From assembly GCA_052144935.1 (NCBI GenBank), contig JBKQPR010000100.1, positions 1 to 11,708 of the forward strand: a DNA stretch of 11,708 nt, read 5' to 3'. The position numbers and the translations under genes are program-made. Each line of letters begins with the position of its first letter. Positions within the stretch are counted from its first letter, which is position 1. This stretch comes from JOPF133 sp052144935 (GTDB lineage Bacteria; Acidobacteriota; Terriglobia; Bryobacterales; Bryobacteraceae). A model generated the notes under the pieces. It searched no databases. It had not been told where the DNA came from and worked only from the letters and a program-made list of their open reading frames with translations. Below are positions 1 through 5,001 of the stretch, in pieces.

Positions 1-2
1 AG

Positions 3-356
3 AAGGAAGAGCAGATCTTCCTGGGGCGGGAGATTGCGCAGCACCGGGACTACAGCGAAGAGACGGCCATCCGGATCGACGAGCAGGTGAAGAAACTGGT
101 GCAGGGCGGCTACGACAAGGCGACGGCAATTATCGAGGAGCGCAGCGATGCCCTGGTGAGGATCGCCGAGGCGCTGCTGGTGCGCGAGATACTGGACGGC
201 AACGAAGTGATGATGATTATCCGGGGCGAGCCGCTCGCCGCCCTGCCGCCTTCCGGACAGAAGGACTCCGAGGATCATACCCAGCAAGTGCTGCGGCCCG
301 AGAGCGGGCGGCGCGTTCCGGGCCTCTCGGAAGGGGAGCGTCCGCAACCGGCGTGA
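3..356 (+). CDS. ftsH: ATP-dependent zinc metalloprotease FtsH, C-terminal end (partial)
   Basis: This frame is open from the window edge and ends at TGA 354-356, so only the last 117 residues or so are visible. FtsH is a membrane-anchored AAA+ protease that forms hexamers and degrades misfolded membrane proteins and short-lived regulators. The visible part begins EEQIFLGREIAQHRDYSEET and continues IRIDEQVKKLV, then a Tyr-x-x-Ala helix and a LLVREILDGNEV segment. This is the conserved helical end of the M41 peptidase domain (FLGRE, DYSEETA, IDEEV, LLExETLDG). The AAA module and the HExxH zinc site lie upstream, outside the window. The last 40 residues or so are a low-complexity, charged, Pro/Gly-rich tail, as is usual for FtsH. 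The stop overlaps the GTG start of the next gene (GTGA), which suggests translational coupling. The family call is secure. Confidence 0.93.
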   Translation, partial: KEEQIFLGREIAQHRDYSEETAIRIDEQVKKLVQGGYDKATAIIEERSDALVRIAEALLVREILDGNEVMMIIRGEPLAALPPSGQKDSEDHTQQVLRPESGRRVPGLSEGERPQPA

Positions 357-994
357 TCCCCCAGTTCCAGGTCTACCTGTTTGACATTGACGGCACCTTG
401 CTGGACTCGGCCGAAGATATTTGCGGCGCGGTCCAGCAGGTGCTCTCGGCCACCGGGTGTTCCCCGGTCACATTCGATTACCTCAGGAGCTACATCGGCC
501 GCCATCTGATCGATCTGTTCGGCGATGTTTTTCCGCACTACACGCCTGAGCGGATCGATGGCCTGATCCAGCAATACCGCACTCTCTATCTGGCGCGCCG
601 CCACCAGCAGACGCGGGTCTACCCGGGCGTGGATGAGGCGCTGGCCTTGCTCGGCGGGCGCAAAGGGACCGCCACCACCAAAGGTACTCCGACCACCCGC
701 GCGATCCTCGATCAATTCGGGCTGCTGCCCTATTTCGACCACGTACAGGGCACCGATGGATTCCCCTCGAAGCCCGCCCCGGATGTGATTTTCACGTCGC
801 TGGCGGCGCTCGGCGCGCGGCCCGAGGATTGCCTGTTCGTGGGCGATTCCGCCGCCGACATGGAAGCCGGCAAGCGCGCCGGCGTGAAGACCTGCGCGGT
901 GCGCTACGGCTATGGCAAGCCGGAAGACCTGGCGCGCTTCGAGCCGGATTTCTGGGTGAACGACCTGCGCGAAGTCTGTGGCGCAAACTCTTAG
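353..994 (+). CDS. HAD-superfamily hydrolase, phosphoglycolate phosphatase-like
   Basis: A 213-aa cytoplasmic HAD phosphatase of subfamily IA, the size of Gph/PGP enzymes. Motif I is FDIDGTLLDS, with nucleophile Asp11 and acid/base Asp13. A helical cap domain follows at about residues 20-90. Motif II is in KGTATTKGTPTTR, where Thr108 fits the usual Thr of the TNKP motif. Motif III is Lys140 in SKPAPD, and motif IV is FVGDSAADMEAG with Asp165 and Asp169, followed by AGVKTCAV. The likely reaction is Mg-dependent hydrolysis of a small phosphate ester. 2-Phosphoglycolate is the best guess, but pyrophosphatase (PpaX-like) or other sugar-phosphate activity is equally compatible with the motifs. The start is GTG at 353 inside the ftsH stop (GTGA, 4-base overlap); no other early start keeps motif I. 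Co-expression with ftsH is therefore likely. No gene symbol is given because the substrate cannot be read from sequence. Confidence 0.9.
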   Translation: MIPQFQVYLFDIDGTLLDSAEDICGAVQQVLSATGCSPVTFDYLRSYIGRHLIDLFGDVFPHYTPERIDGLIQQYRTLYLARRHQQTRVYPGVDEALALLGGRKGTATTKGTPTTRAILDQFGLLPYFDHVQGTDGFPSKPAPDVIFTSLAALGARPEDCLFVGDSAADMEAGKRAGVKTCAVRYGYGKPEDLARFEPDFWVNDLREVCGANS

Positions 995-1411
995 TCGGGG
1001 TACCCTCTGGGTCCGCCGGGATCCGTCTCGCGCTTGTACTACTAACCTTTTTTCTTTGCGCGGCGCGGCGATTCTCTCATACCGCCTTGGGGAGTTGATT
1101 CACTTGATTGACGCTGGCCCGTGCGGCCGCCAGAACGGCCACGCGGATGGCGCGTGCGGTTCCGGTGACGTGATAACGGTGGGTGCGAGGCACTTCCGGA
1201 TCGGTCCATATTACGTACGGCCCTACGGTCGTGGTACCGCGCAAGCGCGCCGGCACGCCGAGGCAGTGTTTCGCGCCGCGCACCTCGATTCTTCGAGCGG
1301 GTCATAGACCGTTCCCGCCGATTCAAGGATTCAAGGGGCACACCCGATGAGGCGTTCAGACCTTCGGTGCGGTGTCCGCCACTATCGAGCTACTGCCCGG
1401 CGCGGGGCAAA
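995..1411. other. Gene-poor stretch, possible minus-strand coding remnant
   Basis: No convincing gene was found in these 417 bases. On the minus strand, the frame 1283 to 1077 (GTG start, 68 codons) has strongly GC-biased third positions and reads like a protein (for example YVIWTDPEVPRTHRYHVTGT), but it has no recognisable family and no ribosome binding site. In a second minus frame just upstream (about 1330-1290) the peptide ESAGTVYDPLEE is open, so a frameshifted remnant is possible. The plus-strand frames here look like shadows. No hairpin followed by a T-run was found after the HAD gene stop at 994, although a T-rich patch lies near 1048-1056. Confidence 0.3.
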
Positions 1412-1684
1412 TCAGCCTTCTTGGAGCTCCCGATAATCGCGCCATCCGAGATAGCAGCAGCTCGGAACGGATATCAGGAGGAGGACCAACCCCATCGGGA
1501 TGCCGAGGGGATCGGAAGCACACAGAAGGCGCAGCCCCTGCATCAGGCAAACGAAGCCGATGAACAACTTGAGCCACGGTTGGACTCTCAGCTTAAGGCT
1601 AGGGATCGGCCGTGAGTTCGGCTCCTGGCTTACCACCATGGTCACGATTTCGAGTTTGCTCTTGTCGGCGAATTCCAACGTCAT
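1412..1684 (-). CDS. Small hypothetical membrane protein, two predicted transmembrane helices
   Basis: A 90-aa protein that I do not recognise. It starts at ATG 1684-1682 (minus), with a perfect AGGAGG ribosome binding site 9 bases upstream (plus positions 1694-1699), the best translation signal in this decayed region. The N-terminal 45 residues or so are polar and begin MTLEFADKSKLEIVTMVV. Two hydrophobic segments follow: about residues 38-57 (WLKLFIGFVCLMQGLRLL) and about 62-80 (GIPMGLVLLLISVPSCCYL). A short charged tail (WRDYRELQEG) closes it. The topology suggests an inner-membrane hairpin. It stands alone between non-coding or decayed stretches. Cysteines in both helices are notable, but no motif points to a function. 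Confidence rests on the ribosome binding site and the clean hydrophobic pattern, not on homology. Confidence 0.6.
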   Translation of the reverse strand: MTLEFADKSKLEIVTMVVSQEPNSRPIPSLKLRVQPWLKLFIGFVCLMQGLRLLCASDPLGIPMGLVLLLISVPSCCYLGWRDYRELQEG

Positions 1685-1693
1685 CGTTATGGT

Positions 1694-1699
1694 CCTCCT
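1694..1699 (-). promoter_or_regulatory. Shine-Dalgarno site of the 90-aa membrane protein
   Basis: On the minus strand this reads AGGAGG, 9 bases before the ATG at 1684. It decides the start and supports the small ORF being a real gene. Confidence 0.6.
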
Positions 1700-1709
1700 G
1701 GGACTAGGA

Positions 1710-2272
1710 CTAGTTTGTCAATTGCTCCCGATTCGTTCCAGGTGCACTCCGTACCCTTGCCATACCATAACCAGTACTGACCCGGTAAACACCGGGGCCG
1801 GAAGCACCGCTTCGCCGAAAGGCGCACCGTGTTTTTCCGTCCCGTGCGCCCTCCCTCGCCGCGGCCTCCTCGTCGCGGCAGGCGAACGGGAGGATCTTCG
1901 CCCAACATTCGCCAGCGCTTCCCCGGCTTGGTTCAGAGGCCATGCGCCGCCGCACGTACCGCAGAGGATCCGGGGGAAGGTCGCCTGCTGGATAGGGCCG
2001 GTAGCTGAAGCCGGTGCGATTCACTTGCAGCCACCCGATGGCTCCCAGGAAGTGGTTGCCCTGAACGTCGAAAATCCGGGCTCTGGCGCACGCAGTTTGT
2101 GTAAGTCATCACGAACCGCGATGTCACAGCCGGCTCCCCGAACAACGAGTTTCAGAGCACGGGACACGCGGGTCAAACGGAGGATCTTGTCGTAGTCGGT
2201 GAGAGGACCGGCAGCCCAGTTCCTGCCGATCTGGCTGAACAGGAAGGTGAGCTCGAAAAACGAACAACCCTT
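1710..2272 (-). pseudogene. Frameshifted coding remnant of unknown family
   Basis: Two minus-strand frames join into one protein-like reading. The first runs from 2272 (just after a TAA at 2275-2273) to a TGA at 2023-2021. It contains ELTFLFSQIGRNWAAGPLTD, DYDKILRLTRVSRALKLVV and GCDIAVRDDLHKLRAPEPG. The second frame is open from 2105 to a stop at 1710 and contains RIFDVQGNHFLGAIGWLQV and NRTGFSYRPYPAGDLPPDPL. Both have GC-rich third codon positions. The first has no start codon, and the frames overlap between 2105 and 2021, so a single indel near 2030-2100 would fuse them. It begins 10 bases after the 3' end of the tRNA-Leu gene, which suggests a gene cut off by an insertion or deletion. I recognise no family. 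The C-terminal part (1710-1900) becomes Arg/Gly-rich and may not be coding. Confidence 0.35.
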
Positions 2273-2281
2273 TTACAATAA

Positions 2282-2370
2282 TGGTGCTGGAGGTGGGGGT
2301 CGAACCCACATGCCCAGTGAAGGGCGCGGGATTTTGAGTCCCGTGCGTCTGCCAGTTCCGCCACTCCAGC
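2282..2370 (-). tRNA. tRNA-Leu (anticodon CAA)
   Basis: The minus strand from 2370 to 2282 folds as a class II tRNA of 89 nt with CCA encoded. The acceptor stem is GCTGGAG paired with CTCCAGC, with discriminator A, then CCA. The D-arm region contains TGGCGGAACTGGCAGACGCA, typical of bacterial tRNA-Leu. The anticodon stem CGGGA/TCCCG carries the loop CTCAAAA, giving anticodon CAA (plus positions 2334-2336), which reads UUG. A long variable arm GCGCCCTTCACTGGGCAT follows, then the T-arm GTGGGTTCGACCCCCAC. Every stem pairs, so the gene looks intact although both flanks are decayed. Its 5' end lies 4 bases from the stop of the integrase remnant. Confidence 0.96.
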
Positions 2371-2374
2371 AAGT

Positions 2375-2892
2375 CTATGACTCGTTTGAGCTTACCATGC
2401 TTTCGCCTTTGGCGCACTGGTATGGTTCTGGTAATGCATCGGAGGGCAATCGGTTGACCCTCCGTAGCCGCGCCGCCCGCTCCTGTTTGCTTTTTTGGGC
2501 GTACTCCTCCAAGCGCTTACCAGCATCGGCATCGGCCAAATCGTCCTCATTGATGACCTTGTAGCGGTCGAATACATTCCGCGTCTTGTGACCGCTGATT
2601 CGTATGGCTTCCAGTCCTGGAGGTGGGCCTGCTTCATGTTGCGCACCGCACTTCGGCGCAGGTCGTGGAACAGCAGCCCTGGGAGTCCGGCGCGCTCGCA
2701 CGCCTCCGTCCGGCCGTTGAGGTGATTGTCCACCGGGTGATTGCCGCTTCCCCGGAAGACCCATTCACAGCCAGCCGGGCACGTCGCGCGCAGGTCCTCC
2801 AGCCAGCGCCGCATATCGCCATAGATCGGCAGGGTGCGAGGCTCTTTTGACTTCGTCTGGCGGCCGCTGTCCCGGCGCCTGATACCTAATGG
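2375..2892 (-). pseudogene. Tyrosine recombinase (phage-type integrase) remnant, 5' truncated and frameshifted
   Basis: Only the C-terminal catalytic half of a site-specific integrase remains. One minus frame, open after a TGA at 2895-2893, reads TKSKEPRTLPIYGDMRRWLE, then ERAGLPGLLFHDLRRSAVRN, which holds the catalytic His and Arg of the HxxR box. It then runs NMKQAHLQD and goes out of frame. The second frame resumes with LEAIRISGHKTRNVFDRY, with the catalytic His and the nucleophile Tyr, and ends at TAG 2377-2375. Joined, NMKQAHLQD-LEAIRISGHKT aligns residue for residue with the usual NMxxAGxxxxxAMxISGHKT pattern, so a single missing base near plus 2613-2616 explains the shift. The N-terminal DNA-binding domains and the first catalytic Arg are absent. 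The protein cannot be functional. It indicates past integration of a phage or genomic island here. Confidence 0.88.
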
Positions 2893-2893
2893 T

Positions 2894-2955
2894 CAGAGAT
2901 TCAATGAAAAAAGCCCTCTAATTACTACGGCACACACTTAGGACGAGAATCTCTG
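2894..2955. repeat. 9-bp inverted repeat in an AT-richer junction
   Basis: CAGAGATTC at 2894-2902 is matched by its reverse complement GAATCTCTG at 2947-2955, with a 44-base spacer that is more AT-rich than its surroundings. It lies between the broken end of the integrase remnant and the 3' end of the NHL gene. It could be an old element border, a weak bidirectional hairpin or chance; a 9-bp pair is not significant by itself. Confidence 0.3.
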
Positions 2956-2999
2956 CACACCATTTGCCGAACCCGTGGCACCGCGCCCGACCCCGGCAC

Positions 3000-4055
3000 T
3001 CACACCTTCCGCAGCTTGGTCACCCTCCCCACTTCCACCCACTCCACCACGAATATGTTCCCCTCGTGGTCGAAGCAGGCGCCGTGCGGGCAGACGAACT
3101 TGCCGGGCGTGAAATGGTCGCGCGTCTGGGTGCGGGTGTCGCGCCACTTACTCGCCGAATCGTCGCCAAGCTGCTCGATCACCTGGTTGTGGCGGTCCAT
3201 CAGGGTCACGCGCGCGCCCAGGTCGGGCACCACCACATCGCCGTTCTTGAAGAAGTTGAAATAGCACGGCAGATTGGTGCCGGCAATGAAGTCGATGTGC
3301 CGGCCATCCAGGGTAAATCGCTGGATGCGGTTATTGGCGCGGTCGGCCACCATCAGGACAGGTTCGGCGCCGCGGCGGTCGAGTACGATCCCGTGCGGGC
3401 AATCCAACTGACCGGCCTCCTTACCCTTGCCGCCGAAGGTGCGGATATACTCACCCTTGGAGTTATATTGGTTGATGTAACTGGAGCCGTAGCCATCCCC
3501 GACATATAAGTCGCCGTTTGGCCCGATGGCCAGGTTGGTCGGACTGTACTTAGGCTTCTTGCCATCGGCGCCCGGCTTGTAGGCCTCCGAGGGATCGGGG
3601 TACCCGATCGTAAACACTTCCTCGCCATCCAGCGTGGCCTTCACCACGATGCCGCGCTTGGTGTCGCACAGGTACAGAAACTCGGTGCTGCCCTCCTTCT
3701 GAATGTGCAGCCCGTGGGCCCCGCCCTTGAACTCCTTGCCCCACGATTTGATGAAGCGGCCCTTGGCGTCGAACACCACCATGGAATCGGAGCTTTCGCT
3801 GGTGGCGTTCACCGTGTGGTGTACATAGATGCGGCCCTGCGAGTCTTCCACCACGCCATGGGTGTTGCCGTAGCGGATGCTGGCGGGCAGCTCGCCCCAA
3901 TCGTGCTGCGCTTCGTAGACGTGGTCTCCGCTGCCCAGCACGGGCAGCTTGCTTCCGGCTTTATCGTCGGCGTGCAAAATCGCCGGAAGCGCCACGGAGG
4001 CCGTTTGCAGAGCCCTCTGCAGCAAGCCGCGGCGCGAAACGAAAGACTGGTTCAT
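3000..4055 (-). CDS. Tat-exported NHL-repeat beta-propeller protein (PAL-like)
   Basis: A 351-aa secreted propeller protein. I chose ATG 4055 because GGGGGG lies 7-9 bases upstream on the minus strand; a TTG at 4076 in frame would add 7 residues and has no such site. The N-terminus MNQSFVSRRGLLQRALQ carries a twin-arginine motif followed by a hydrophobic stretch ending near ALPAILHA, so the folded protein is probably exported by Tat. The rest is NHL-type blades, seen as repeated HG-x-x-x-D and DG-x-x-YV patterns: HGVVEDSQGRIYVHH, HGLHIQKEG, NLAIGPNGDLYVGDGYGSSY, CPHGIVLDRRG, VADRANNRIQRFTLDGR, and CPHGACFDHEGNIFVVEW at the end. The pattern is that of peptidyl-alpha-hydroxyglycine lyase-like six-bladed propellers, but lyase activity is not established by this. 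Repeated Asp and His at blade tops could bind metal. It is divergent from the LolA-like/BNR operon. Substrate unknown. Confidence 0.85.
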   Translation of the reverse strand: MNQSFVSRRGLLQRALQTASVALPAILHADDKAGSKLPVLGSGDHVYEAQHDWGELPASIRYGNTHGVVEDSQGRIYVHHTVNATSESSDSMVVFDAKGRFIKSWGKEFKGGAHGLHIQKEGSTEFLYLCDTKRGIVVKATLDGEEVFTIGYPDPSEAYKPGADGKKPKYSPTNLAIGPNGDLYVGDGYGSSYINQYNSKGEYIRTFGGKGKEAGQLDCPHGIVLDRRGAEPVLMVADRANNRIQRFTLDGRHIDFIAGTNLPCYFNFFKNGDVVVPDLGARVTLMDRHNQVIEQLGDDSASKWRDTRTQTRDHFTPGKFVCPHGACFDHEGNIFVVEWVEVGRVTKLRKV

Positions 4056-4115
4056 TATGGGTCCCCCCTGGGGCAAAGTATACTAAACATTGTGGCGTCG
4101 ATGTTTGCGCCACAA

Positions 4116-4208
4116 CCGCTCCCTGACGGTCGCGGCTCGGCACACGCGGCTCGATGCGACGACGATACCGAGCCGCGACGATACCGAGCCGCGACCGTCA
4201 GGGAGCGG
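4116..4208. repeat. REP-like palindromic element: perfect 25-bp inverted repeat
   Basis: The 25 bases at 4116-4140 (beginning CCGCTCCCTGACGG) are exactly the reverse complement of 4184-4208 (ending CGTCAGGGAGCGG). The 43-base middle holds a further partial copy. It can form a very stable hairpin. It ends 8 bases before the ribosome binding site of the LolA-like gene, so it would sit in that mRNA leader if transcription starts upstream of it. Chance translations give LPDGRGS and SRDRQGA, peptides I recall as frequent artefact ORFs in acidobacterial annotations, so this is probably a dispersed genomic palindrome and not a gene-specific regulator. Confidence 0.85.
4161..4192. repeat. 16-bp perfect tandem duplication inside the palindrome
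   Basis: GACGATACCGAGCCGC occurs twice head to tail, at 4161-4176 and 4177-4192. The second copy overlaps the right arm of the inverted repeat, so the element appears to have gained a partial arm duplication, probably by slippage. Confidence 0.85.
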
Positions 4209-4227
4209 ATGCTTACGGGGGGATCTC

Positions 4228-4998
4228 ATGTTTACGAAGCTACGGCATAGGACGCTACCGGCCTGCGCGACTCTCGCGCTCGCCTGTCCCGCATTCCTCT
4301 TCGCCCAAACCGCCGAGGAATTGGTCGCCAGGAATCTGCAGGCACGAGGCGGAGTCGAGAAAATTAAGGCCATCAAGACCCTGCGCCTCAGCGGGCGCTT
4401 TCAATCGGGCGGCTTCAGCGCGCAGGTGGTCAGCATCGCCAAGGCGCCCAATTTGCTGCGCCAAGCCTTCACCGTGCAGGGCATGTCCCAGATCGAGGCG
4501 GTGGACGGCTCCACGGGCTGGAAGATTTCTCCCTTCGAAGGCCGCAAGGATCCCGAGCGGCTCGGCGAAGACGAGCTGCGCCCGCTCCTCGAAGACGCCG
4601 ATTTCTACGGCCCGCTGGTGGATTACAAAACCAAGGACAACAAAATCGAATACCTGGGCCACGACACCGTGGATGGCGACGACGTCTACCGCCTGAAGGT
4701 CACGCTGGCGAATGGCGACATCCTCTACTACTATCTGGACCCCGACACGTATCTGGAAATCCGCACCGAAAAGCTGGTCTTCATCCGCGGCTCGGTGCAG
4801 GAGAGCATGACCAACCTCGGATCGTACAAGCTCGTGGAGGGCGTGTATTTCCCCTTCTCCATGGAAATGGGCAGCAAGCAGAATCCCGGCGACATGGCCA
4901 AAATCACGGTGGAGAAATACGAGGCCAATATCCCGGTGGATGCGTCCCTGTTCCAACTGCCGGCCGCCAAGCCCGCCGCCGGGCCGAAGGAGTTTTAA
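4228..4998 (+). CDS. LolA-fold secreted protein (outer membrane lipoprotein-sorting protein-like)
   Basis: A 256-aa exported protein. The chosen ATG at 4228 follows a GGGGGG run by 5 bases; a longer frame back to 4090 would translate the palindromic repeat and can be discounted. Residues 1-26 are a signal peptide (basic MFTKLRHR, hydrophobic LPACATLALACPAFLFA) with likely cleavage before Gln27. The mature start TAEELVARNLQARGGVEKIK is typical of the LolA/LolB-like beta-barrel family common in acidobacterial secreted clusters. The body alternates strands (LRLSGRF, YKTKDNKIEYLGHDTVDGDD, YRLKVTLANGDILYYYLDPD), ending with a Pro/Ala tail. The family usually binds a lipophilic ligand or lipoprotein in the periplasm. 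A genuine LolA role is uncertain because such paralogues are numerous. The stop is 3 bases before the next start, so the two genes form an operon. Confidence 0.82.
   Translation: MFTKLRHRTLPACATLALACPAFLFAQTAEELVARNLQARGGVEKIKAIKTLRLSGRFQSGGFSAQVVSIAKAPNLLRQAFTVQGMSQIEAVDGSTGWKISPFEGRKDPERLGEDELRPLLEDADFYGPLVDYKTKDNKIEYLGHDTVDGDDVYRLKVTLANGDILYYYLDPDTYLEIRTEKLVFIRGSVQESMTNLGSYKLVEGVYFPFSMEMGSKQNPGDMAKITVEKYEANIPVDASLFQLPAAKPAAGPKEF
4987..4992 (+). promoter_or_regulatory. Shine-Dalgarno site of the BNR gene, inside the preceding gene
   Basis: AAGGAG lies 9 bases before the ATG at 5002 and within the last codons of the LolA-like gene. This supports the chosen start and coupled translation of the two genes. 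Confidence 0.7.
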
Positions 4999-5001
4999 AC
5001 C

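Noticed and set aside
1500..2195. A 231-codon plus-strand frame across the decayed region.
   Set aside because: It overlaps the minus-strand membrane protein gene, has a Ser/Pro/Arg-rich composition without domains, and has no ribosome binding site.
2255..2281. A terminator after tRNA-Leu, suggested by TTTTT at 2255-2259.
   Set aside because: No stem-loop precedes the short T-run.
2287..2627. CTGGAGGTGGG is shared by the tRNA-Leu acceptor/T-arm region (2287-2297) and the integrase lesion site (2617-2627), resembling an attachment core.
   Set aside because: Several 11-base matches are expected by chance in 11.7 kb, and the match stops immediately on both sides. A real attachment repeat would usually cover more of the tRNA 3' end.
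4090..4227. An N-terminal extension of the LolA-like protein back to 4090.
   Set aside because: It would translate the palindromic repeat and place a signal peptide 46 residues inside the protein; the ATG at 4228 has its own purine-rich site.
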